In this document: one piece after another, positions 34,275 to 44,142 of the stretch
Layout of the letters: the number at the start of each line of letters is the position of its first letter
How positions within the stretch are numbered: position 1 is the first letter of the stretch
Assembly: GCA_965226645.1 (NCBI GenBank)
Contig: CBDDDL010000002.1
Span: 744,001-808,000, forward strand
Direction: 5' to 3'
DNA from: Poriferisodalis sp965226645
Lineage (GTDB): Bacteria > Actinomycetota > Acidimicrobiia > Acidimicrobiales > Poriferisodalaceae
DNA length: 64,000 bases
The notes under the pieces: generated by a model
Told to the model about the DNA's origin: nothing
Database searches by the model: none
Seen by the model: only the letters and a program-made list of their open reading frames with translations
Made by a program: the position numbers and the translations under genes

Positions 34275-37046
34275 CTAGGGGGCCGCGTTGATGAACGCGT
34301 CGACGCGCCAGGCGACTGTGTCGTCGTCATTCGTGGGGTTGTGGGTGTTGACAATCGCCATGAACCCGCCGGTGCCATAGCCCCCGTCGGCAAGACCCGC
34401 CACCAGCACGCCCGCCGCAACTTCCGACGGCGCCTCGGGCTCGGGCCCGAACTCGTCGCGCAGCCACGTTCCTGACCGCAACGCGCTCACCCCACGCAGC
34501 TCCCAGGTGCCGGCCACAAAGAGTGCCTCGCCGTCAGCCACGCCGGTGACGGTGCCCAGCGCAGTCTCAACCGACCACAGCGCAGTGAACTCATCGGGCG
34601 CTTCCTGTCCGATGCCCCGGCTGATCTCCACCGACAGGAACGCATCGGTCACATCCTCGCGCCGGGGCGGCAGGTGCGCATCGACGTTCATATTCGTCGC
34701 CCGGAACGACCAGCGGGTGGTCCCGCCCAGCTCCGGGTCTACATCGCCCGGCAGGCCCACATGCAGGGGATCACCGCCCTCGATCACGTCCGTGATCCGG
34801 AACCGCCGGTACTCGTTCGCCACCAACGCCACCGGCAGCGACGACCGCCCGTACGGCCCCACCGCCCTCACTATCACCGGATCGTTCTCCGGCAGCTTCA
34901 CGGCCAGGCATCCGGGGGCGCCGTCGCCCTGGCTGCGGGGCACGCCGTCGTTGTCGAGGCGGTACCAGCCGAGCGCAGGCAGGTCGCCGACCATCGTGGG
35001 CGCTCGACCCTGTGCTGTCTCCACCACCAGCCAGCGGGCCTCCTCGTATGTCGCCCGGGGCAGGCACAGCAGGTGCCGGCCCGCGGGCACCGCTGCCGAA
35101 GCCGAGCTGGACCCATTGCCCGCCGAACTGTGCCCGCCGATGTTGCCGGTCTCGTCAGCCCGGTAGTACACGGTGCCGTCGAACGCCAGCCCGGTCGCGA
35201 ACGCACCCACCCCGCGCTTGGCCCGCGACGCCTTCTCGATGCGAGTGGGATCGTCGCGGTCGGGAACTTGGGATCCGACGAGTACCGGCAGCGGCGGCTC
35301 GGAGGCGGGTGCCAGCCGACCGCTCACCATCGACGAGACCTGGGCGAGCAGGCTCGGGCTGATCACCGACGGCCCGCCGAAGGCCACCGCGAACCCGGGT
35401 TCGAAGCAGGCGCCGGTAGAGAGGGCAGCGCCGTAGTCCGCGAAGTCGATCGCCCCGTAGCTGCGCAGGCCGCCCACCGCATCTACGCACCGTCGCCGGG
35501 CCGTGAACGACCGCAGGAGCAGCTCGTACACCGACTCGGGCAACTCGGTGGCGCCAGCGGGCACCAGCAGGATCGGCACCGCCGAGTGCTTCGGCCGCGG
35601 CGGCGCGGTGTCGCTCTGCCCTCGTGTCGAGGCCCGTGCGGACGCGATCGAACCGGGCTCGAGCGCAGCGACCGGCCCAATGAATCGTTCCACCACATAA
35701 GGCTCTTGGCTGGGAGATGGCGCCGATGCTGCACCGCACCAGGCACTCGCGCCCAGCGCATCAGGCCAGCCGCGTGCGTCCGCGCCACGCCCGCTGGAGG
35801 CCACCAGGCAGACCGACGAACGTGCGAAGTGCTCCCCCTGCTGGGTAGGCCACCAGCCGCCGAAGTGTTGGGCCATCGCCACGCTGGTGGCGTAGCGATC
35901 TGGCCCTGACACCCGTAGTTGCTCGGCCCGCGCGATCTGGGTTGCCAGGTCGGCCACCGAGTCGGGTATCTGCCCCTTGCCGCCGAGCACGATCAAGTTC
36001 TCCACGTCGAGCAAGCTGAGCGCCGCCGCGGTCTCGTCGGGCAGCGTGTCAGTTCCGTCGTGCAGCAGCACCGGCACCTGCCAGAAGCTCGTCCACCAGC
36101 CAGCCGCCAGCGCATCTACCCCGCCGGTGAGCACCACGGTGCGTCCCAGCAGCTCACACTCGCGAGCTCTCGGCCGCCACTCGATCACCGAATTCGCATA
36201 GAAGGTCATGACAGCATCGCCGTCGGCTGCTGAGGGGTCGGCGCAGCCGTCGACTCCGGCGGGAATCGGCGCTGTGCCGAGCGACGTCGCCACTGCTGCG
36301 GCAGTGCCGTAGCGGTTAGCGCCGCTGACGCGGAACACCTCGCTGTAGCCGATCGACACCAACTCGGATTCGACGGCGGCGGGCACTGCTGCGGCGCCAC
36401 CTACGATGATCGCCTGGCGGGCCGCATTGCAGCCTCCCCGCCGCAGGTCTTGCGCCGCCAGGCGAGCGGCATGGTTGAGCGTCGTGGCGCCCGAGCGGGC
36501 CGAACCGGTCAGCAGGATGGGCGCGGCGAAGGTGTCCACCCGGTTGAAGCCGCCGATGGGGTCGAACAGTGGGTCACTGGCGGCGGCACGGCGCAGATAG
36601 GGCTCGGACGAACCTCCGGTGGAGTCGGACAATGCGGCAGCGGTGAGTGCATCGGCGGGCGAGTCCGACGCGACCACGATGACGGCCCGCGGGCACACGC
36701 CCAAACCCCACCAGCCGTCGGCTGCCGCCAGGCTGCGGCCGTCGCCGGAGGTGGCATCGGCGGATTCGAAGGGGAACCCGCCACGGCCGCGCATCGTTAG
36801 CGCCACGGCCAGGGCCGTCTGGAAGCGGTCCGGGCCGAAGATGCGCATCGCATTCGGCCACGCCTCGATCTGGGGCGCCGCCAAGAACGAGCTCGGCCAC
36901 TGGCTGGGTGCTACGGGCCCGTCTGTCGCCTCGGCGACGTCAGTCTGACCGCCTGCGGACGGCAACGCCAGCAACGATGCCAGCACCAGGCCGGCGGTTA
37001 CGGCCGCCATCTGGCGGGCCCGCATGCGTTGCCGCGTCTCGGTCAC
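34275..37046 (-). CDS. Large exported protein with several CWB2 units and an unknown C-terminal domain
   Basis: About 923 aa from GTG 37046 (VTETRQRMRARQM) or ATG 37025; the signal peptide MAAVTAGLVLASLLALPSAG follows. The frame open to 37328 overlaps the upstream gene and is not used. CWB2-type units run from about 50 to 560 with unusually long loops (MRIFGPDRFQTALAVALTM, AIIVGGAAAVPAAVESEL, RVSGANRYGTAAAVATSL, LIVLGGKGQIPDSVADLA, RVSGPDRYATSVAMAQHF, AVAFGGPSVISPSLL). A beta-rich C-terminal region (ITDVIEGGDPLHVGLPGDVD, SVETALGTVTGVADGEALF) closes it. No catalytic motif is seen. It lies 80 bp after the trypsin-like protease gene. Confidence 0.8.
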   Translation of the reverse strand: MTETRQRMRARQMAAVTAGLVLASLLALPSAGGQTDVAEATDGPVAPSQWPSSFLAAPQIEAWPNAMRIFGPDRFQTALAVALTMRGRGGFPFESADATSGDGRSLAAADGWWGLGVCPRAVIVVASDSPADALTAAALSDSTGGSSEPYLRRAAASDPLFDPIGGFNRVDTFAAPILLTGSARSGATTLNHAARLAAQDLRRGGCNAARQAIIVGGAAAVPAAVESELVSIGYSEVFRVSGANRYGTAAAVATSLGTAPIPAGVDGCADPSAADGDAVMTFYANSVIEWRPRARECELLGRTVVLTGGVDALAAGWWTSFWQVPVLLHDGTDTLPDETAAALSLLDVENLIVLGGKGQIPDSVADLATQIARAEQLRVSGPDRYATSVAMAQHFGGWWPTQQGEHFARSSVCLVASSGRGADARGWPDALGASAWCGAASAPSPSQEPYVVERFIGPVAALEPGSIASARASTRGQSDTAPPRPKHSAVPILLVPAGATELPESVYELLLRSFTARRRCVDAVGGLRSYGAIDFADYGAALSTGACFEPGFAVAFGGPSVISPSLLAQVSSMVSGRLAPASEPPLPVLVGSQVPDRDDPTRIEKASRAKRGVGAFATGLAFDGTVYYRADETGNIGGHSSAGNGSSSASAAVPAGRHLLCLPRATYEEARWLVVETAQGRAPTMVGDLPALGWYRLDNDGVPRSQGDGAPGCLAVKLPENDPVIVRAVGPYGRSSLPVALVANEYRRFRITDVIEGGDPLHVGLPGDVDPELGGTTRWSFRATNMNVDAHLPPRREDVTDAFLSVEISRGIGQEAPDEFTALWSVETALGTVTGVADGEALFVAGTWELRGVSALRSGTWLRDEFGPEPEAPSEVAAGVLVAGLADGGYGTGGFMAIVNTHNPTNDDDTVAWRVDAFINAAP

Positions 37047-37126
37047 GAACCGACAGTCTGCCCCAGCGGTGTCACGTCCCCGTCGCAGGTCGCCGGGGCC
37101 GCCGCTGCCCCGCACGGCCGCTGCCC

Positions 37127-39439
37127 CTAACGCTTGCTGCAGCGCTGCTGCAGCCTGTCGTGGGCCGCGGCGAAGCCGTCGATCTGGGGGAAGATGATGG
37201 CCTCGGTCTCCCCGTCGAAGTTGGTGTATCCGATGGCGAGCTGGCCCGACCCGTTCCGCAGGTAGTTCACGAAGCTGGTGCCCTCGTCGCCCGAGATGAT
37301 CGCCCGGTTGTCCTCCGACGGCCACCACAGCGCAGTTTCGAATGGTTCGTCCTCACCGCCGATCCGGTAGCCGACCGGCACGCGCCCGTGCAGCTCGGGC
37401 TTCGAGAAGCTGATCTGGCCCGCGATGAACGGACCGCGGTACTCGTCGAGGAGCGGATTCCAGAAGTCGATCTGCACGTCGTCGTCGCAGAACACCAAGA
37501 GGACCGGGATGACGTTGTCAAACAGGCGCGGGATGGTGTGATGCTGGGCGGTCGTCGCCAAGATGACGTACTTGTTGCCGGTGTTGCTTGCGGTGCCGTG
37601 CGTCCATTTCCCCTCGTCGGCAGCCGGCTCGTCGCCTGGCTCGTCGTCCGGGTCGTCGCTCGGCGCGACGCCGATGTCGCCGGCAAGCAGGGCAGCGACA
37701 TCGACCGCAGGCGCCAGCAGGCCGAGACTGCCGATGACGCTCGTGCCGTCGTTGGTCTGCGCCAGCACCAGTGCTGTCGCGACGCCCACGAGCTGCCGCT
37801 GCTCGTTGAAGGCCGGCCCGCCGCTGTTGCCGGGAGCGATCTGGGTGTCGGTCTTGATCCACGTCACGCCGTCGAGCAGCGTGAGCCCGGAGTAGCGCCC
37901 TGTCGTCAGCGTCATGGTCTCGCCGCCGATGCCCGGGTAGCCCATTGCGGTGATGTGCTCGCCCGCCCGCAGCGGTGCTGTTGCGATGGCAACCGGCGGC
38001 AGCGCATCTTCGCTCGGATCCAGTGCCAGCAGGGCGAGGTCACGTGTCTCCACCGCACGCTCGAGCGTCACGGTGACCGACTGAGCCGGCGCCTGCTCGA
38101 ACGTGCCGCCCACCCAGGCCTGTATTCCAGCGCACGGCCGTCCCCCGTCGTCGTACACCACGTGGTGATTGGTCACGATCTGGCGCCCGTCCCCGACCGC
38201 GAACCCCGAGCCGGACTGGGTGGGCTCGCCCGAGCTGTCCAGGCACTGCACCAGCACCACCGAGGCGGCCACTTGCTCCCAGGCTTGTGTGCTGCCTGCT
38301 GTACCGGTCTCTGTCGAACTTGTCGAACCGGTCGACGCGGACTCGTCGGGCACCTGGCCTGTTGCCACGGCGGTCAACGCGTCATCGCTCACCGACGACA
38401 TCGCGCCGATGGCCGTCACTGAGGACTGGGTTGAGCTGCCCACGGCGAGCAGCCAGTCGCTCCCGAACGCCGCGAGCGCTTCGGGCACCGGACTGGTTGG
38501 CGGCGCAAGCAGCAGCGGCTGGCATTCGTCCCGCAGGGCGCCGGCCACGAGCCCCGCGTACGGCGACGTTCCGCTGGCCACGGCGACGTCTGTCACCGGA
38601 TGGCATCCCGACCTGCTGAATGACAGCCGGGCGAGCAATGCCGCTGTCTCGTACCGGGTTGCGCCGGCCACGCGCCGGGTCTCGATTCCGAGGCCCTGCA
38701 CCTGTGCTTCGACCTCGGCCCCCACAGCCGCCGTGCCGCCCAGGATCGTGACGGAGGCGACCGTCCGGGCGGGATCGGTGAGGAACCGCTGGGCTTCGGC
38801 GTGCAGTGCTGTCGGTGTGGTGAGAATCAGCGGACTGCTGACCGAAACATACGGGGCCGCGGCGACAGCGTCAGCGAAGTTGACGCCTGACGCCAGGTAG
38901 ACGGTGCCCGGCGACGCCGGGGCAAACGCCCGAGCCGCCCGCCGGGCTGTGTCGTAGCGGTTGGTGCCGGCTATCCGGTCCACGCGGTAGCCCAGGTCTC
39001 GCAGCGAGGCAGCCACATCTTCGGATACGGCGGCAGCGCCGCCGAGGACGATGACCTTCGCGTTGGGATTGCTGGCGCACGGCTCGAGGTACGCACGGGT
39101 CGCCGCTGGCAGGAAGGCCTGCTTGGTGAGCAGCAACGGCCGGTCGAGCGCGGTTCCCGCGAGTGCGTCGGGCCAGTTCTCGCCCGACGCCAGGGCCACG
39201 CTGTGCGAACCGCCCGACGAGTCGCAGGTGCCCCCGGCGAGGACTGCGGCGAGCTCGTAGTCGCTCGCGGCCTCGACCCGTCGCTGCTCGACTTGAGCAC
39301 TCTGAGCAGACGCGGTCGCGGGGGCCAACAAGATCGACCCGAAGACTGCTGCGCAGAGAAAGCTGAGTACCGCCGACCGGCCGCGGCGAGCCCGTCCGAC
39401 CACTGCTCTCACTCCGCTCTCGCTCTCGACGGACCTCAC
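37127..39439 (-). CDS. Exported CWB2 x3 - trypsin-like (S1C) serine protease (second copy)
   Basis: About 770 aa from GTG 39439 (GTG-AGG-TCC), chosen by alignment with the start of the paralogue at 20545; AGGA precedes it. The open frame reaches 39475. It has a signal peptide, three CWB2 units (GENWPDALAGTALDRPLLLT, IVLGGAAAVSEDVAAS, RIAGTNRYDTARRAARA, TILGGTAAVGAEVE), a trypsin-like domain with TNHHVV, RDLALL and GNSGGP as triad motifs, and the same C-terminal domain as the paralogue (ISFSKPELHGRVPVGYRI). The linker before the protease differs (Ser/Thr-Gly rich), and an extra acidic insertion (PSDDPDDEPGDEPAADE) follows the catalytic domain. IS982 now lies 51 bp upstream of the start and may have separated it from its promoter. 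Confidence 0.88.
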   Translation of the reverse strand: MRSVESESGVRAVVGRARRGRSAVLSFLCAAVFGSILLAPATASAQSAQVEQRRVEAASDYELAAVLAGGTCDSSGGSHSVALASGENWPDALAGTALDRPLLLTKQAFLPAATRAYLEPCASNPNAKVIVLGGAAAVSEDVAASLRDLGYRVDRIAGTNRYDTARRAARAFAPASPGTVYLASGVNFADAVAAAPYVSVSSPLILTTPTALHAEAQRFLTDPARTVASVTILGGTAAVGAEVEAQVQGLGIETRRVAGATRYETAALLARLSFSRSGCHPVTDVAVASGTSPYAGLVAGALRDECQPLLLAPPTSPVPEALAAFGSDWLLAVGSSTQSSVTAIGAMSSVSDDALTAVATGQVPDESASTGSTSSTETGTAGSTQAWEQVAASVVLVQCLDSSGEPTQSGSGFAVGDGRQIVTNHHVVYDDGGRPCAGIQAWVGGTFEQAPAQSVTVTLERAVETRDLALLALDPSEDALPPVAIATAPLRAGEHITAMGYPGIGGETMTLTTGRYSGLTLLDGVTWIKTDTQIAPGNSGGPAFNEQRQLVGVATALVLAQTNDGTSVIGSLGLLAPAVDVAALLAGDIGVAPSDDPDDEPGDEPAADEGKWTHGTASNTGNKYVILATTAQHHTIPRLFDNVIPVLLVFCDDDVQIDFWNPLLDEYRGPFIAGQISFSKPELHGRVPVGYRIGGEDEPFETALWWPSEDNRAIISGDEGTSFVNYLRNGSGQLAIGYTNFDGETEAIIFPQIDGFAAAHDRLQQRCSKR

Positions 39440-39494
39440 AGCGGTCCTGGCAGACGTGCAGCAACCTCGACTCACCGCACTGCGGCGGGGCTAG

Positions 39495-40516
39495 ATGATT
39501 AGTTCCAAGGGGTGGGGTCCACCGGTTGTGGGGTGAGGGTGTCCAAGCTCGGGGTGTGTATTCACGCTTCGACCTTGGAGGTTCTCAGCATGGGCCCGGA
39601 CTTGGACACCCTCGCGACCGCACTGTATGTGAGGATCGATGACCTGTTGGCGCAGAACCCTGGGTTGGCTCCCGAGCGTCCTGCGGTGGGGTTCGCTCCG
39701 AAGCTGTCGGACGCGGAACTGGTCACCTTGGCGGTGATCTCGGCGCTGTTGGGGTTCGACAACGAGTCGCAGTTCATGCGCTACGCGAGAGCGCATCTGC
39801 GGCCGTGGTTCCCGTATCTGCCGAACCGCGACGGCTACAACAAGCGGCTGCGGCGCAGCGGCGACATGATCGCAGGTGTCATGGGATGCCTCGCACGCGA
39901 GTGCGACTCGTGGCACGACGACGTGTGGCTGGTGGACTCCACCCCGGTCGAGTGCGGCACCAGCCGCGAGACCCAAAAGCGCTCTGACCTCGCGGGATGG
40001 GCCCAATACGGCTACTGCGCGTCGCATTCCCGGTTCTTCTGGGGCCTGCGGCTGCACCTTGTCGCCACGCCCTCGGGGCTGCCGATCGCGTTCGCTCTCG
40101 CCGGCGCGAAAGCCGACGAACGCGACGTCTGCGCCGACATGATCGACGCGGCCGGGATCGCCAGAGCGGGCCAGACCCTCATCGCCGACAAGGGCTACCG
40201 CTCAGCAGCGTTCGAAGCCGACCTCAACGACGTCGGCATCACCGTGCTGCGCCCCGCCACCCGATCCGAGGCCCCACGGCCCGGCGCAAAGTTCCTGCGG
40301 CCCCTGCGCCAGATCATCGAATCAATCAACCAGACCCTCAAAGGCCAGCTCACACTCGAACGCCACAAAGGCCGCACCAAAACCGGCGTCGCCGCGCGCA
40401 TCGGCACCCGACTCCTCGCCCTCACCGCCGCTATCTGGCACAACGAGACCTACCGGCACACCCGACCAGCACGCTCACTGACCGCATACGACCACTAAAC
40501 CCTTGGAACTAATCAT
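39495..40516 (+). mobile_element. IS982-family insertion sequence
   Basis: A 1022-bp element with perfect 17-bp inverted ends (ATGATTAGTTCCAAGGG), flanked by CTAG on both sides (39491-39494 and 40517-40520). The paralogous intergenic DNA at 20598-20601 has a single CTAG at the equivalent place, which supports a 4-bp target duplication. The insertion lies between the end of the heme peroxidase pseudogene and the second CWB2-trypsin gene. Confidence 0.88.
39590..40498 (+). CDS. IS982-family transposase
   Basis: 302 aa from ATG 39590 with GGAGG eight nt upstream. The IS982 pattern is clear: an N-terminal PKLSDAELVTLAVISALLGF helical region, the DDE core with VWLVDSTPVECG (first Asp), LIADKGYRSAAFEADL (second Asp) and RPLRQIIESINQTLKGQLTLE (Glu), then ALTAAIWHNE. 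No frameshift is visible, so the element may be active. It is read in the opposite direction to the flanking CWB2 protease and peroxidase genes. Confidence 0.9.
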   Translation: MGPDLDTLATALYVRIDDLLAQNPGLAPERPAVGFAPKLSDAELVTLAVISALLGFDNESQFMRYARAHLRPWFPYLPNRDGYNKRLRRSGDMIAGVMGCLARECDSWHDDVWLVDSTPVECGTSRETQKRSDLAGWAQYGYCASHSRFFWGLRLHLVATPSGLPIAFALAGAKADERDVCADMIDAAGIARAGQTLIADKGYRSAAFEADLNDVGITVLRPATRSEAPRPGAKFLRPLRQIIESINQTLKGQLTLERHKGRTKTGVAARIGTRLLALTAAIWHNETYRHTRPARSLTAYDH

Positions 40517-41214
40517 CTAGTAGAAGCAGAGTGGCGGAACATAGGCGGCGACCGTAGGGGCAGGTCGCGGCGCTGAGTTGCGTTGGGGCGTCGTGTTGGT
40601 GTCGGACGTGGTGTTGGTGACAGGCGTCGTGCTGGTTTCGGACGCCGTGTTCGTGTCGGATTCTGTGTTGGCGTCGGACCCAGTGTCGGTGTCAGATCCC
40701 GTGTCGGTGTCAGACCCTGTGTTGCTCGCGACGACAAAGACGTTGTCATCGAGCTCGTCTCCGATGGAGGTGTTCCGACGGATGATCGCCGCCAGCGTTG
40801 TGCCGCGTACCTCTTCGAGGAGTGCGGGGTTCGCCGTGAAGTAGGCGTCATTGTCAAACCAGAAGCGGTCGCCGTCGCTGAGGCGGCGGAACTGATCTGA
40901 GATGACGGCGCGGAGCGTCTCGCCAACCGCCGCTGCGGTCACATGGTTTTCTGCCAGTGCGGCGGACCAGAGGTCCAAGTCACCGACGTTTACGTAGGCG
41001 TCCTCGAGCGCCTGCTGGACATCTGGGTCCGTCGAGATGTCGGCAAAGCTCTCCACCGCAGTCAAGCCGTAGGCGTTGCGCACCGTGTTGTAGTCGCCGA
41101 GGCCGTGATCGCGGCCCCGCTGAAGATTCAGAGCTGCCAGGTCGAAGGCGATGCCGTGTGGCTCGCGCTGGAGGAAGTTCCGGACTTCGTTGACGACCTT
41201 CGAGTCAACTTCTT

Positions 41215-42563
41215 GAGCCTTCGTCTTTTTTTGGGATTCGGGCTGCTGGGCTCGGCGGGGTTCATGTTAGGAGGAGGCCGCGGGCTTCGAAGTTGGCGTA
41301 GTTGGTGAAGCCGTGGGCTCGGCGTCGCAGGACTTGGAGCAGGTTGTTGGTTCCTTCGATGCGGCCGTTGCTGGGCCGCCCGGCGTGGTGCCAGTCGAGG
41401 ATCTGGTTGTGCCACGCGAGGAAGGTGTCGACGGTGTCGCTGAACTCGGGTATGTGCCCGGTGCCATAGATGTCGGCGAACCGGTCGAGCGCTTCGAGGG
41501 CGCCTTCGCGGTCGTCGGCAAGGTAGAGGCCGTGCAGCTCGGCGAGCGCGTCCCAGGCTGCTTTGAGCCGCGGGTGGGCGGCGAACAGCGCGTCGAGGCG
41601 GGACTGCTCGGCGGCGTCGAGCTTGTCGGGCCGGCGCATCAGCAAGAACCGCGCTCGGAACACCTCGGGATCGAACGCCGGCACCGAGCCTTCGGGGCGG
41701 CGCTGGATGTCGCGGCGCACCGCGGTCAGGCCGGCTTGGAACCATCTGACGACGTGGAACCGGTCCAGGACGTGGCGGGCGTGGCCGAGCCGCGCCTCGA
41801 TCGCTGCTTTGTACGCCTTGGAGCCGTCGGAGACGACGACCTTCACGGCTTTGCACCATCGGGGCCCTTGGGCGGCCAGGAACGCGCTGAGCGCCTGGGC
41901 GTCGCGGTGGGGCACCATGGCGAGCACCTCGCCGGTGTCGCCGTTGACGATCACCGTCACGTAGCGGTGCCGTTTGCGGATCGAGGTCTCGTCCACCAGC
42001 AGCACCCGGCATCTTTGCCGGCGGCGGTGCTCGCCGACCAGCCCCGCCCATGCGACCACCAGCGAGTTCACCAGCTTCCAGCTCACCTGGTGGCGTTTGG
42101 CTGCCGCGTTGACCGTCATCGCACGGGCGTCTTTGACCAGCCGGCGGGCCAGACGCGCCGTGACGCGACCCTCGAACCCCTGATGGCCCTCACTGAAACG
42201 GCTGCCGCACGGCTCGCACACCAGCCGCCGCGCCGCTCCCAGATCAGCGTCACCGGCCGCCCCGACACCTCCAAGTCCCGCACCTTGTTGTCCCGGCGGT
42301 CGTGGACCTTGCCGCTCGGGGTCCCGCAATCGGGACACCACGGGCGGCGAACCGTCGAGGCCACCCGCACCACCAACTCCCCGGGCGCGTCGACGATCAC
42401 CCCCAGCACCTCGATCCGCGGCAGCCACAGCCGCACCGACATAACATCACGCTTCATCGAGGCCCTCCAGGGTTCGGCATCTCACAACACCGATCCCAGC
42501 AGGGCCTCGACCCCTACAAGCGGACCCTCAACCCACCCTCATCCCAACAAAAGACGAAGGGCC
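41215..42563 (-). mobile_element. ISL3-family insertion sequence, copy 2, with 8-bp target duplication
   Basis: 1349 bp inserted in the peroxidase gene. AACTTCTT is present on both sides (41207-41214 and 42564-42571), the 8-bp duplication expected of ISL3. Removing the element and one AACTTCTT restores the peroxidase frame (QQAQEV-DSKVVNEV). It is 2 bp longer than copy 1 because of the frameshifting insertion in its transposase. Confidence 0.93.
41262..42457 (-). pseudogene. ISL3-family transposase with a 2-nt frameshift
   Basis: It starts at ATG 42457 (MKRDVMSVRLWLPRIE) and follows the copy 1 protein until about 42231. There gagcggcgcggcggctgg replaces gagcggcggcggctgg, a 2-nt gain after VTLIWERR. 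The second frame continues with RLVCEPCGSRFSEGHQG to the normal end ARGLLLT. All DDE motifs are otherwise present (VDETSIRKRH, SDGSKAYKAA). The element could move only with transposase supplied by another copy. Confidence 0.88.
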
Positions 42564-43533
42564 AACTTCTTGGGCCTGTTGAGCAGCGAAGCCGCGCAGA
42601 ACTTCGGAGATGTCATGACCGTTGTAGAACGAAGGGCTGAAGAACGAACTTGCCAAGCTGATCTTCTCTGACTCCCCGTCGGCGTCGAGGAGGTTGAGGC
42701 TGGGGGACAGCAAGATGTGTCCGACCCGGTACGCCGCCGCCGAGAATTCGCTGGCGATGGTCGGATCAACGGTGGCGTCGTAGCCCTCGTAGTCGTCGAT
42801 GCCGTCGGGCCCCAACAGCAGCGGCAGGAATTCGCTGAAGGTGATGTTCTGGATCTGAGCGCCGACGATCTTGCGGGCCAGGTCGTAATCTCGTAGCCGC
42901 TCAGCCCGGGATTCTGAGTGACGATGACACCTGCGAGGCGGTTGTGTTCCCGGACGAACAACGTGTGCATCGCCGTCAGGCCGATTTGCTCGTTGACTCG
43001 CACATCGCCTGCAACGAAGAGCGTCGTGCGGTGCACGCCGCCTTCATTGTCGAGGCCCTGCTCGTTGTACGGCAAGAGTCGGCCGTCGCTTGATGTCTTG
43101 AGCTTCCCCGTCCCGTCATTGGTGCGCAAAGCTGAGGCTCGGGCTCTGTCAGAGCCGTACACCTGCGAGCCGTCGATGAACGCGGCGATCGCGTTGACCT
43201 GCTGCCGAGGATTCTGCGCATCTGACCCAGTCTCGGGATCGGAGACTGAACGACTGAGACCAATAGTGGCCTCGCCCGTCCCAAGAGGATCGAACACCGG
43301 GTCGTGTGCAGGGACAGCGATCGGGAGGGGCTCATCGGCGTTGTCCATGCTCAGCGTGATGTCGTGATCCAGGAACTGTCCCCTCTGCCACACGATGTCG
43401 CTGGCCTGTGAAGAGTTCGGCACCGATTCGTCTTGGGCGAACACGAGGTTGCTGATGGTGCGTGCGTTCGGTCGCGAGGTGGTCGGCGCTGACACTGCGT
43501 CGGCGTACAAGTTGGGTGCCTTCTGGAGAAGAG

Positions 43534-43667
43534 GGCCCTTCGTCTTTTGTTGGGATGAGGGTGGGTTGAGGGTCCGTTTGTAGGGGTCGAGGCCCTGCTG
43601 GGATCGGTGTTTGAAGACGCCGAACCCTGGAGGGCCTCGATGGCGAGTGATGTTATGTCGGTGCGGC
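43534..43667 (-). mobile_element. 134-bp end fragment of the ISL3 element, in frame inside the peroxidase gene
   Basis: It matches 6009-6142, the left end of ISL3 copy 1 (GGCCCTTCGTCTTTT through the first codons of the transposase to gtgcggc), almost without change, then stops. Read on the minus strand it adds 45 codons (including GPPGFGVFKHRSQQGLDPYK) between AGT and LLQKAPNLYA of the peroxidase and keeps the frame open. No 8-bp duplication is evident. Confidence 0.9.
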
Positions 43668-44022
43668 GTGCCCGCCATGCCCCATGTGGGGTAGTCCAGG
43701 TTGTTTCCCCGACCATCAAATGCCCGAAGCGCGACATTCTGGGGGAGCTCTTTGAGGCTGAGAGAGACCAGATCGTCGGTGCTCCAGTCGGCGTCGACGC
43801 CTTCCCAGGTGAACTGCGCGCTGTCGAGGGTTCCGTCCGAAAGGTTCAGCCCCACGTCGCCGACCTGCAGCCGCAACGAGCTGGATTCGCCTGGAAGTCC
43901 AGGCTCAAAGCGGATGCTGACTGTTGCTGTGCTCGAGTCCGAGTCCGAGTCCGAGTCGGGTTCGGTGAGCCGGATGCTCGTCACCGAGTAGTCCGTCTCC
44001 ATCCATGAGAAATCCGAATCGG

Positions 44023-44142
44023 TGAGGGAACCGCCGACAGCGTCGCTGTACCCCCGGGGATCTCCACTGCCTCCCACCGTCAAGTGAGGGAACCGCCGAC
44101 AGCGGCTTCCCCCGGGGATCTCCACTGCCTCCCACCGTCAAG
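44023..44142. repeat. 62/58-bp tandem duplication in the peroxidase N-terminal region
   Basis: Unit 44023-44084 (62 bp) is followed directly by 44085-44142 (58 bp); they start tgagggaaccgccgacagc and end cctcccaccgtcaag. The second lacks four bases in the middle. The extra length of 58 bp is not a multiple of three, so the peroxidase frame breaks here: the signal-peptide frame runs into LTVGGSGDPRG and must shift to continue. Confidence 0.9.

Noticed and set aside
32169..34475. A 768-codon plus-strand open frame opposite the CWB2 gene
   Set aside because: It is an antisense shadow of the CWB2 protein with Arg/His-rich composition, no signal peptide, no domains and no ribosome site.
41313..42671. 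A 452-codon plus-strand frame across ISL3 copy 2
   Set aside because: It is the antisense of the transposase; a similar antisense frame appears opposite copy 1.
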